From Myxococcales bacterium (GTDB lineage: Bacteria > Myxococcota > Polyangia > Nannocystales > Nannocystaceae), in NCBI GenBank assembly GCA_016793465.1, contig JAEUJW010000022.1, forward strand, positions 1 to 64,000: a stretch of DNA of 64,000 nucleotides, read 5' to 3'. How positions within the stretch are numbered: position 1 is the first letter of the stretch; each line of letters begins with the position of its first letter. Below, one piece after another: positions 1-6,477 of this stretch. Position numbers and translations under genes: made by a program. The notes below the pieces were generated by a model that searched no databases, had not been told where the DNA came from, and worked only from the letters and a program-made list of their open reading frames with translations.

Positions 1-101
1 GCCGCGTCCGCTGGATGTTCCGCCTCGAAGACGCTCGCCGCAAAATGGGTCACCTCTACCCGACACCATTCTTCGACGACGCCCTATCGCTCGCGGCCTG
101 A
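1..101 (+). CDS. 3' end of a gene truncated by the window edge; possibly a transposase C-terminus
   Basis: An open frame enters from the left edge (codons in phase with base 3) and stops at TGA 99-101. The visible 32 residues include FRLEDARRKMGHLYPTPFF, with host-like codon use, so a real C-terminus is likely. The pattern of an Asp-Ala-Arg segment followed by a Leu-Tyr-Pro end recalls the tail of some DDE (IS630-like) transposases, but this is recalled similarity, not a domain match. It is followed directly by the large inverted repeat at 171-376, which would suit the end of a mobile element. The upstream sequence is needed to settle identity. Confidence 0.4.
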   Translation, partial: RVRWMFRLEDARRKMGHLYPTPFFDDALSLAA

Positions 102-428
102 GCGCGACCGCAATTCCAGCATGTCGTAAGGGACATGTCCGCGAGACCTGGTGGCGCCCTCAGGACCGGGGTGGGTCCGGCTCTCGGCTCGCCGACCGCA
201 ACGTCCTTTTGCCAGGGTCTCGAAGGACAGGGGTCCGGCAAGTGGGCCAACCGAGTCCAGCGCGACCCGGGGCGTCGTAGACGGCCCCGGGTCGACGCGC
301 CCTGTCTGAGGGCGGACCGCTTGCCGGACTCCTGGCCCCGCGACGATGTGCGGGCGCCAGGCCGGACCCACCTCGGTCCGTGCGAAAGCGTCCGCGCCTC
401 GGTCGGTCAAAACCCCTGTGTCGAGGTA
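102..428. other. Intergenic stretch dominated by a large inverted repeat
   Basis: No convincing gene is seen on either strand. The stretch holds a perfect 10-bp palindrome (GGACATGTCC, 131-140) and then the long imperfect inverted repeat listed separately. Long frames that read through here have no start context and lack the codon bias of the real genes. Confidence 0.6.
171..376. repeat. Large imperfect inverted repeat (about 200 bp)
   Basis: Three blocks of the left arm recur inverted and in mirrored order in the right arm. GGTGGGTCCGGC (172-183) pairs with GCCGGACCCACC (361-372). AGGGGTCCGGCAAG (near 229-242) pairs with CTTGCCGGACTCCT (320-333). CGACCCGGGGC (near 263-273) pairs with GCCCCGGGTCG (284-294). 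The apex lies near 278. It could be a cruciform, a structured RNA or the end of a mobile element. Confidence 0.6.
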
Positions 429-2117
429 CTAGAACCCGTCGACCGCCGCGCCGACCGCCCCGCCGTACAGCGACACCGCCGCGTCGGCCGCCAGCAGCGC
501 CCCGCCCGGCGTCGCCGTCAGGCCGAACACCCGCACGTCCGCCGCCCCCGCGTCGTTCGACGCGGCCAGCACCCCGACCTCGACCAGCGGCGCCGCGAAG
601 CAGCGCTCCGCGATCATCGACCACGTCACCCCGTCCGCCGATCCGTAACCCCGCGCGCACAGCCCGTCGGCGTCGCGCTCGACCCTGGCGAACGCCGGCA
701 CCTCGGCCGACAGCCCCTCGACTCCGTCCATCTCGACGTCCTCGGTCGACTCGCCGGCCGCGGAGCGCACCTGCACGCGCAGCGCGTTGTTGTCCGCCGG
801 CCGACACACCGCGAAGTACGCCGCATCGTCCGCATCCCCCGCCCGCACGCCGACGCAATTTTTGATGAACTCCTCGACGTGGCTGCTGGTCGCCCCGAGC
901 AGCCCCGTCAGCGCCAGCGCCCCCTCCGGCAGCGCCCAGCGCACGAACACCGCCGCGTCGCTGTCGCCCCACAGGTCGCCCGAGTCCGCCGTCACGCGCA
1001 GCGCCTGCCCCGGCTCGGCGTCGGGCGCCTCGCACGGCGCGATGCACGTGAACGGCCAGCCCTGCGCCCCCGCGGTCGTCGCCCACGCGTCCTGCGACAC
1101 GTTGATCTTGTTCGTCGCCAGGTGATGCGCCCCGGCCGACGCCGCCGCCGCGAACGCCTCCGCGTCGTCGAGCACCCACACCCGACTCACCAGCCCCGCC
1201 GCCGCCACCGCCGTAGCGACCGCCGTGTCACCCGCCTCGAGGTTGACGAACACCGCCTCCGGATGCGCCGCCAGCTGGTCCGCCGGCAGCGCCGGCGCGA
1301 CGAACCCCGCGCGCATGCCCGCGTCGGCGCCGGCGTAGTCCGCCAGCGTATCCGCCCCGCCGGTGAACACGACCATCACCCGCCCGCGGATCTCCTCCAG
1401 TTGCGGCCACCCGCAGCCCGGGCTCGTCACCGCCGCCTGCAGCGTCGTCGCCCCCGCACAATTTTTAATCATCTCCCCCGGCGTCAGCGCCCGCGGCCCG
1501 AACGCCTCGAGGATGCGCGCGTCGAGCTCGGCCCAGCCGTGCCCGCCCGCGAGCCCGTCCTTCAGATCGACGAAGATCGTGATCACCTCGTGCTCCGGCG
1601 CCACCTCGGCGACCGCCGCGATCTGCGCGAAGCACTGCGACAGCAATCGGCACGACGTGTCGTCGTCGACGACGTCGACGTGATACACGAACCAGTCGCC
1701 CGCGACCTCGTCCGCGAGCGTCTTGCCGACGTGGATGTCCAGCTCGAGCGAGCGCACCCGGTGCACCAGCACCGTGTCGACGAGCGGCTCGTCGCGTTGA
1801 AACGTGTTGTGCGCCGACTTCTGCCGCACCTCGTCGTAGCGCAGCGACACCGGCGGCTCCCCGGTCGTGCCCGACCCCGAAGATCCGACCTCGCCGCCCT
1901 CGCTCGAGCCCTCGCCGCCGCTCGTGCCGCCGGTCGCGCCCCCGGTCCCGACCTCGGCCCCGCCCGACGTCGGCCCCGCGTCGGTCGTCACGCCCGCACC
2001 CGTCGAACCCGGCTGCGTCGCGCCCGTCGACGACGACGCGCCGTCCGGGTCGCCCTCGATCACGGCCCCGTTGCAGGCCGCAAACATCAACCCCGCGAGG
2101 CCGACCTCAGCCCGCAC
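429..2117 (-). CDS. PI-PLC-like (Ca2+-dependent phosphoinositide phospholipase C-like) lipoprotein
   Basis: About 562 residues. A short N-terminal hydrophobic stretch ends in a lipobox-like MFAAC, then comes a Gly/Ser/Thr-rich linker of about 75 residues. A PI-PLC X-like domain follows: SAHNTF carries the first catalytic-type His, LELDIH the metal-binding Glu/Asp, and WFVYHVD the second His. A C-terminal half of unknown fold contains a second IKNC motif, matching EMIKNC in the first half. It probably cleaves phosphodiester headgroups at the cell surface. GTG at 2117 is chosen because GGAG (2125-2128) sits 7 nt upstream. An alternative GTG at 2201 has only 2 nt spacing. Both the Shine-Dalgarno and the start codon lie inside a duplicated copy of the 3' end of murG, so the 5' end of this gene seems to have been created by that duplication. 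Confidence 0.72.
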   Translation of the reverse strand: MRAEVGLAGLMFAACNGAVIEGDPDGASSSTGATQPGSTGAGVTTDAGPTSGGAEVGTGGATGGTSGGEGSSEGGEVGSSGSGTTGEPPVSLRYDEVRQKSAHNTFQRDEPLVDTVLVHRVRSLELDIHVGKTLADEVAGDWFVYHVDVVDDDTSCRLLSQCFAQIAAVAEVAPEHEVITIFVDLKDGLAGGHGWAELDARILEAFGPRALTPGEMIKNCAGATTLQAAVTSPGCGWPQLEEIRGRVMVVFTGGADTLADYAGADAGMRAGFVAPALPADQLAAHPEAVFVNLEAGDTAVATAVAAAGLVSRVWVLDDAEAFAAAASAGAHHLATNKINVSQDAWATTAGAQGWPFTCIAPCEAPDAEPGQALRVTADSGDLWGDSDAAVFVRWALPEGALALTGLLGATSSHVEEFIKNCVGVRAGDADDAAYFAVCRPADNNALRVQVRSAAGESTEDVEMDGVEGLSAEVPAFARVERDADGLCARGYGSADGVTWSMIAERCFAAPLVEVGVLAASNDAGAADVRVFGLTATPGGALLAADAAVSLYGGAVGAAVDGF

Positions 2118-2325
2118 CGCACATCTCCGTCCGCGCGTCGGCGGTGTCCGCCGCCTGCGGCCGCGCCGCGCCGCGGATCGCCGCCTCAGCCCGCACCGCA
2201 CATCTCCGTCAGCGCGTCGGCGATGTCCGCCGCCGCCTGCGGCCGCGCCGCGGCCTCAACCCGCACCGCACATCTCCGTCAGCGCGTCGGCGATGTCCGC
2301 CGCCGCCTGCGGCCGCGCCGCGCCC
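2105..2325 (-). repeat. Tandem triplication (~70-79 bp units) of the 3' end of murG
   Basis: Units begin at 2105, 2184 and 2254, each opening with CCTCA[GA]CCCGCACCGCACA. The third unit is the real murG 3' end, encoding ADALTEMCGAG and its stop. The other two are diverged downstream copies. Unit 2 is nearly identical to unit 3; unit 1 has substitutions and a longer spacer. Confidence 0.85.
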
Positions 2326-3452
2326 AGCATCGCCGCGCGCATCGCCGCGAGCCGCGCCGGATCGCCGAGCAGGTCGACCAGCGTGCCCGCCAGCAGCGCG
2401 TCGGTCCACTCCGACTCGCGCAGCAGCACCGCCGCCCCGACGTCGACCAGCGCCCGTGCGTTGTGCTCCTGATGGTTGTCGGTCGCCTGCGGGAACGGCA
2501 CCAGCACCGCCGGCTTGCCCGCCGCCGCCAGCTCCGCCAGGCTCGTCGCCCCCGCGCGGCACAGCACCAGGTCGCACCAGCCGTACGGCGTCGCCATGTC
2601 GGTCAAGAACGCGGCCACCCGCACCCGCGGCTCCGTCAGCCCGAGCGCCGCGTAGCCCTCGCGCACCCGGGCCTCGTCGGCCTTGCCGGTCTGGTGCAGG
2701 ATCTCGAGCCCCGGCACCCGCTGCGCCAATTCGGCGGCGGCCGCGACCGTACGATCGTTGATCGCCCGCGCCCCCTGCGAGCCGCCGAACACGAACAGCC
2801 GCGGCGCCCGCGAGCCCGCCGCTTCGCTCGCCGCGGCGCCCTGCAGCGCGCTCAGGATCTTGCGCCGGATCGGGTTGCCGGCCAGCACCACCTTGCGCGC
2901 CGGGAACCGCCGCAGCCGATCGGGGAAGGTGCAGAACACCCGCCGCACCAGGCGCGCGAGGATGCGGTTGGTGATCCCCGGGATGCTGTTCTGCTCGAGG
3001 ATCGCGGTCTTGTAGAGCAGCATCGCCGCGGTCGCTACCAGCGGCCCGCTCGCGTATCCGCCGACGCCGACCACCACGTCCGGCCGGAACCCTCGCAGGA
3101 TCCGCAGGCTCTGCCACCACGCCAGCGGCAGGCGCAGCAGCCCGAGCACCAGGCCCTTCAAGCCGCGGCCCTTGATCCCCGTGGCGTCGATGCACGCCAG
3201 CCGCCAGCCGTCGCCCGCCAGCACCCGCGCCTCGATGCCGCGCTCGGTGCCCACGAACAGCACCTCGCCGCCGCGGGCCTTGACCTCCTCCGCCAGCGCG
3301 ACCCCCGGGAACAGGTGCCCGCCGGTGCCGCCGCCCGCGATCAGCACGCGAAGCGACCTGCGTGCGCCGACCGTCCGCGACACCGGCGCGGACCGGTCCG
3401 CCGACGAATCTTCGAGGGTCGAGGCGGCGTGCAGCAGCGTTCGCGACAGCAT
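2256..3452 (-). CDS. murG: UDP-N-acetylglucosamine--N-acetylmuramyl-(pentapeptide) pyrophosphoryl-undecaprenol N-acetylglucosamine transferase
   Basis: About 398 residues. MurG transfers GlcNAc from UDP-GlcNAc to lipid I, forming lipid II at the inner face of the cytoplasmic membrane. The N-terminal loop AGGGTGGHLFPG and the second Gly-rich loop VGVGGYASGP are the diagnostic MurG motifs. The second Rossmann domain shows FGGSQGARAIND and RAGATSLAELAAAGKP, the UDP-GlcNAc site, and PFPQATDNHQ precedes the C-terminal helix. ATG 3452 leaves a 24-residue leader before the domain; GTG 3383 (VSRTVGARR) is a shorter alternative. No division-cluster (dcw) genes are adjacent, which is unusual for murG. 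Its 3' end is tandemly copied downstream. Confidence 0.93.
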   Translation of the reverse strand: MLSRTLLHAASTLEDSSADRSAPVSRTVGARRSLRVLIAGGGTGGHLFPGVALAEEVKARGGEVLFVGTERGIEARVLAGDGWRLACIDATGIKGRGLKGLVLGLLRLPLAWWQSLRILRGFRPDVVVGVGGYASGPLVATAAMLLYKTAILEQNSIPGITNRILARLVRRVFCTFPDRLRRFPARKVVLAGNPIRRKILSALQGAAASEAAGSRAPRLFVFGGSQGARAINDRTVAAAAELAQRVPGLEILHQTGKADEARVREGYAALGLTEPRVRVAAFLTDMATPYGWCDLVLCRAGATSLAELAAAGKPAVLVPFPQATDNHQEHNARALVDVGAAVLLRESEWTDALLAGTLVDLLGDPARLAAMRAAMLGAARPQAAADIADALTEMCGAG

Positions 3453-3570
3453 CGTCGTCGCCTCATACCCCACCGCTCGCACCGACGCAGGTTTTTGGCC
3501 GCACGAGCGCCCCGGGGTACCCAGCCCCCAAACCCCCGCCTTGCCCCGTGAGAACAATCTGTGGACGTTG

Positions 3571-3600
3571 TTGCCGCGAATCAGGGCGAACATGTACCTT
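3571..3600 (+). promoter_or_regulatory. Sigma-70-type promoter for the 3653 lipoprotein
   Basis: TTGCCG (3571-3576) and TACCTT (3595-3600) are separated by 18 bp. AAGGA about 9 nt before ATG 3653 gives this gene a conventional leader and Shine-Dalgarno. Confidence 0.55.
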
Positions 3601-3652
3601 GCGCGGGTTGAGCCGCCCGATGCGGCTCCCTGAGCCCAAGGATTACCTGACC

Positions 3653-4261
3653 ATGGTTCGCAACCTTCTCTGCACGATGACCGCCTTCGGCCTGCTCGTC
3701 GCCGCCTGCGGCGACGACAAGGGCACCACCGACTCGACCAGCTCGCCGCTGACCACCGGCAACGACAGCTCGTCGGACGGCGGCGGCACCACGACCCCCG
3801 ACGTGCCGACCAGCACCACCACCGACGTCGACCCGACCTCGACCGCGCCGGACCCGTCGACCACCACCACCGCCGGCCCGACCACCGACCCGTCGACCAC
3901 CACCACCGGCGACGACACGACCACCGACGTCACCACGCTCAGCTCGTCGAGCGACCCCGACACCACCGCCCCGGGCACCACCACCGGCGACCCGGTCGAC
4001 GAGTGCAAGATGACCTTCGACCCGCCGACCCCGTGCGGCGACTGCACCTGCGAGAACTGCACCGCCGAGTACGAGGCCTGCGAGGCCGACCCGGGCTGTC
4101 AGGAGATCGTGCAGTGCGCCCTCGACACCGGCTGCACCGACGCCGCGTCCTGCTTCGAGGCCTGCGGCGACGTGATCATGATGAACTTCGGCTCGATCGG
4201 CAACGCCACCGCGATCAACGACTGCCGCACCGCCAACTGCATGTCCGAGTGCAGCGGCTGA
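3653..4261 (+). CDS. Lipoprotein with Thr/Asp-rich linker and Cys-rich C-terminal domain
   Basis: 202 residues. A lipoprotein signal peptide ends in LLVAAC. About 95 residues of low-complexity Thr/Ser/Asp/Pro linker follow, built of TSTTTD and STTTT-type words. The last 85 residues hold a compact Cys-rich domain with paired cysteines (CGDCTCENCTAEYEAC then CEADPGCQEIVQC) that probably form disulfides outside the cytoplasm. This architecture is typical of Nannocystis/Plesiocystis-type myxobacterial surface proteins of unknown function. It is monocistronic, followed by a strong hairpin at 4286-4319. Confidence 0.82.
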   Translation: MVRNLLCTMTAFGLLVAACGDDKGTTDSTSSPLTTGNDSSSDGGGTTTPDVPTSTTTDVDPTSTAPDPSTTTTAGPTTDPSTTTTGDDTTTDVTTLSSSSDPDTTAPGTTTGDPVDECKMTFDPPTPCGDCTCENCTAEYEACEADPGCQEIVQCALDTGCTDAASCFEACGDVIMMNFGSIGNATAINDCRTANCMSECSG

Positions 4262-4285
4262 GCCGCCGCGCGCCCTGATCGTCCC

Positions 4286-4319
4286 GCGGCCGGTCCGGAG
4301 CACGCTCCGGCCCGGCCGC
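4286..4319. terminator. Strong GC hairpin between convergent genes
   Basis: GCGGCCGG-T-CCGGAGC / GCTCCGG-C-CCGGCCGC is a 15-bp stem with one T-C mismatch and a minimal loop. It lies between two convergent lipoprotein genes. There is no U-tract, so it could be a bidirectional pause or terminator structure. Confidence 0.55.
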
Positions 4320-4425
4320 ACCGCGTTCGAACGCCTTCCTTCGATCGCCGGTCTTCGGCTCGTACCGCCTGACCGGCTGCTCGAGGCCGTCGAGGTCGAG
4401 CACGAAGGGCGCCACATCTCCGTGA

Positions 4426-5115
4426 CTACGCCGGCGGGCACCGGCAGTCGACCATCACGCGCTCGTCGGGCGCCCACTGCGTGCCGTCCTCCCGGGGCGG
4501 GCGGGCCTTCTGCCCCGCGTGGCACTCCGCCGCGCACTCGAAGCTCACCACGCGATAGGCCTGCTCGATCGTCGTGGTGCACTGCTGCGGCACCGCGGCC
4601 GCGTCACAGGCCTCGTTGCGGCGCCCGAACGTCGACGTGATGGCCAGCGTGAAGCCCTCGCGCGACGCCGCCGTCGCCACGAACTCCCGCATCGACGGCC
4701 CGCACCCGTCGCCGAGGCCCTCCTTGACCGGCGTCGCCGGCACCACCACGAAGTCGCTGCGCATGGCCGCCCCCGCCGAGCGCGCCGGCGGCAGCCCCGA
4801 CAGCGGCACGTTGACCCTGGCCCGCTCGCCCTCGGCCCTGGCGTCGACCCGCACCCGCGTCGTCGCGGCCGGCGGCGTGTACTTCGGCGTGCAGTCGTCC
4901 GCCACCACCCGGGTCGTCACCTCGTAGAGCCCCGAAGGCGGCACGTCCTCGCCGCCGTCCGCCGGCCGGACCTGCCGCGAGTCGCCGCCGACCGCCTCCG
5001 CTCTGGCCGGCTCCGGTTTGGCCGGCACCGATTTGGCCGCCTCGCCCTCGCCCGCGCCGCAGCCCGCCAGCAGGCCCACGATCCCGAGTCCCTCAAAGAT
5101 CCGTCGCATCGTCAT
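4426..5115 (-). CDS. Cys-containing lipoprotein of unknown function
   Basis: About 229 residues. The signal peptide MTMRRIFEGLGIVGLLAGC ends at a lipobox Cys. An Ala/Pro/Glu-rich linker follows, then a domain with about nine Cys residues, including ECAAECHAGQ and a VDCRCPPA tail, which suggests disulfides in the envelope. ATG 5115 is chosen because GAGGGGGG lies just upstream and the signal peptide starts there; the frame stays open further upstream without a signal. A TANNNT box (TACGCT, 5160-5165 complement) could be its promoter. No family is recognised. Confidence 0.75.
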   Translation of the reverse strand: MTMRRIFEGLGIVGLLAGCGAGEGEAAKSVPAKPEPARAEAVGGDSRQVRPADGGEDVPPSGLYEVTTRVVADDCTPKYTPPAATTRVRVDARAEGERARVNVPLSGLPPARSAGAAMRSDFVVVPATPVKEGLGDGCGPSMREFVATAASREGFTLAITSTFGRRNEACDAAAVPQQCTTTIEQAYRVVSFECAAECHAGQKARPPREDGTQWAPDERVMVDCRCPPA

Positions 5116-5248
5116 GGTCCCCCCTCGTTCGGCCCGCGGCCGCCGCAGCGATGACGGGTCAGCGTACCCCGAGTGCCGCCTGACGCACGAGCGAGGGCCC
5201 GCGCGGGCGCTTGCGCCCCGACGCGCCGCGCGCGACCCTTCCTGCGCC

Positions 5249-6439
5249 GTGACCGACCGCGACCGCGAACTCCGCCCCGGCACCCTCGCCGTGCACGCCG
5301 GCGAGCCGCGCCCCCACCTCGGCGACGCCGTCGTCGCCCCCATCGCCTGCACCGCCACCTACGGCTTCCGCGACACCGCCGAGCTGCGCGACCACTTCGA
5401 GGGCCGCGTCACCCGCGAGGAGTACGGGCGCTACGGCAACCCGACCGTCGCGGTGGTCGAGCGCAAGCTCGCCGCCCTCGAGGCCGCCGCCGACTGCGCG
5501 CTGTTCGCCAGCGGCATGGCCGCGATCACCACCACCCTCTTCGCGCTGTTGAAGCCGGGCCAGCACGTCGTGCTCACCGACGACGGCTATCGTCGCACCC
5601 GCCAGTTCGTCACCGCCTTCCTCGGCAAGTGGGGCGTCGGCCACACCATCGTCGCCCTCGACGACCACGCCGGCATCGCCGCCGCGATCACCGCGAACAC
5701 CCGCGTCCTGCTCACCGAGTCGCCGACCAACCCGTACCTCCGCGTCGCCGACCTGCCCGCGCTGGCCGCCATCAAGAAGCGGCACCGCGGCCTGAAGCTG
5801 CTGATCGACGCCACCTTCGCCACCCCGATCAACCAGCAGCCGCTGACGCTCGGCGCCGACCTGGTGCTGCACTCGGGCACCAAGTACCTCGGCGGCCACA
5901 ACGACCTGCTCGCCGGCGCCGTGTGCGGCGACGACGGCCTCGTCGGCGCCGTCCGCGAGCTGCGCGGCGTGCTCGGCGGCGTGCTCGACCCGCACGCCGC
6001 CTACCTCCTCGATCGCGGCTTAAAGACCCTCGAGCTCCGCGTGCTCCGCCACAACGCCACGGCCCGGCGCGTCGCCGAGTTCCTCGCGGCCCACCCCGCG
6101 GTCGAGCGCGTGTACTACCCCGGCCTCGCCTCCCACCCGGACCACGCCGTCGCCAGCGAGCAGATGCGCGGCCACGGCGGCGTGATCAGCTTCCTCGTCC
6201 GCGGCGACGAGCACACCACCAGCCGCTTCATCGACCGCTGCACGCTCCCGCGGATCGGCCCCTCGCTCGGCGGCGTCGAGAGCCTGATCGAGCAGCCGGC
6301 CCTGATGTCCTTCTACGAGCTCTCGAGCGAGCAGCGCCTCGCCCTCGGCATCCGCGACAACCTCGTGCGCCTCAGCGTCGGCGTCGAGGACCCCGAGGAC
6401 CTGCTCGCCGACCTCGACCGCGCCCTCCGATCGACCTGA
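5249..6439 (+). CDS. Cys/Met-metabolism PLP-dependent enzyme (cystathionine gamma-synthase / O-acylhomoserine sulfhydrylase type)
   Basis: 396 residues, normal for the family. It is expected to join an activated homoserine with Cys or sulfide on the way to methionine. It has the fold-type I core: TATYGF, RYGNPT, LFASGMAAITT, the Asp in LLIDATFATP, and the Schiff-base Lys212 in LHSGTKYLGGHND. The tail IGPSLGGVESLIEQPA is the usual substrate-specificity region. GTG 5249 matches the family N-terminus (RELRPGTLAVHAGE). It lies 38 bp upstream of the fused aspartokinase/homoserine dehydrogenase, so the two probably form an operon supplying homoserine and methionine. Synthase versus lyase activity cannot be separated by eye. 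Confidence 0.88.
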   Translation: MTDRDRELRPGTLAVHAGEPRPHLGDAVVAPIACTATYGFRDTAELRDHFEGRVTREEYGRYGNPTVAVVERKLAALEAAADCALFASGMAAITTTLFALLKPGQHVVLTDDGYRRTRQFVTAFLGKWGVGHTIVALDDHAGIAAAITANTRVLLTESPTNPYLRVADLPALAAIKKRHRGLKLLIDATFATPINQQPLTLGADLVLHSGTKYLGGHNDLLAGAVCGDDGLVGAVRELRGVLGGVLDPHAAYLLDRGLKTLELRVLRHNATARRVAEFLAAHPAVERVYYPGLASHPDHAVASEQMRGHGGVISFLVRGDEHTTSRFIDRCTLPRIGPSLGGVESLIEQPALMSFYELSSEQRLALGIRDNLVRLSVGVEDPEDLLADLDRALRST

Positions 6440-6477
6440 CCACCCCTTCACCGCCCCTGCGCCGAGACCTCGCCCTC

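Noticed and set aside
135..3551. 1138-codon plus-strand frame over the PI-PLC and murG genes
   Set aside because: Arg-rich translation typical of a shadow frame; the minus strand carries conserved MurG and PI-PLC motifs.
3653..3660. Leaderless promoter TTACCT before ATG 3653
   Set aside because: AAGGA with proper spacing and an upstream -35/-10 pair point to a normal leader.
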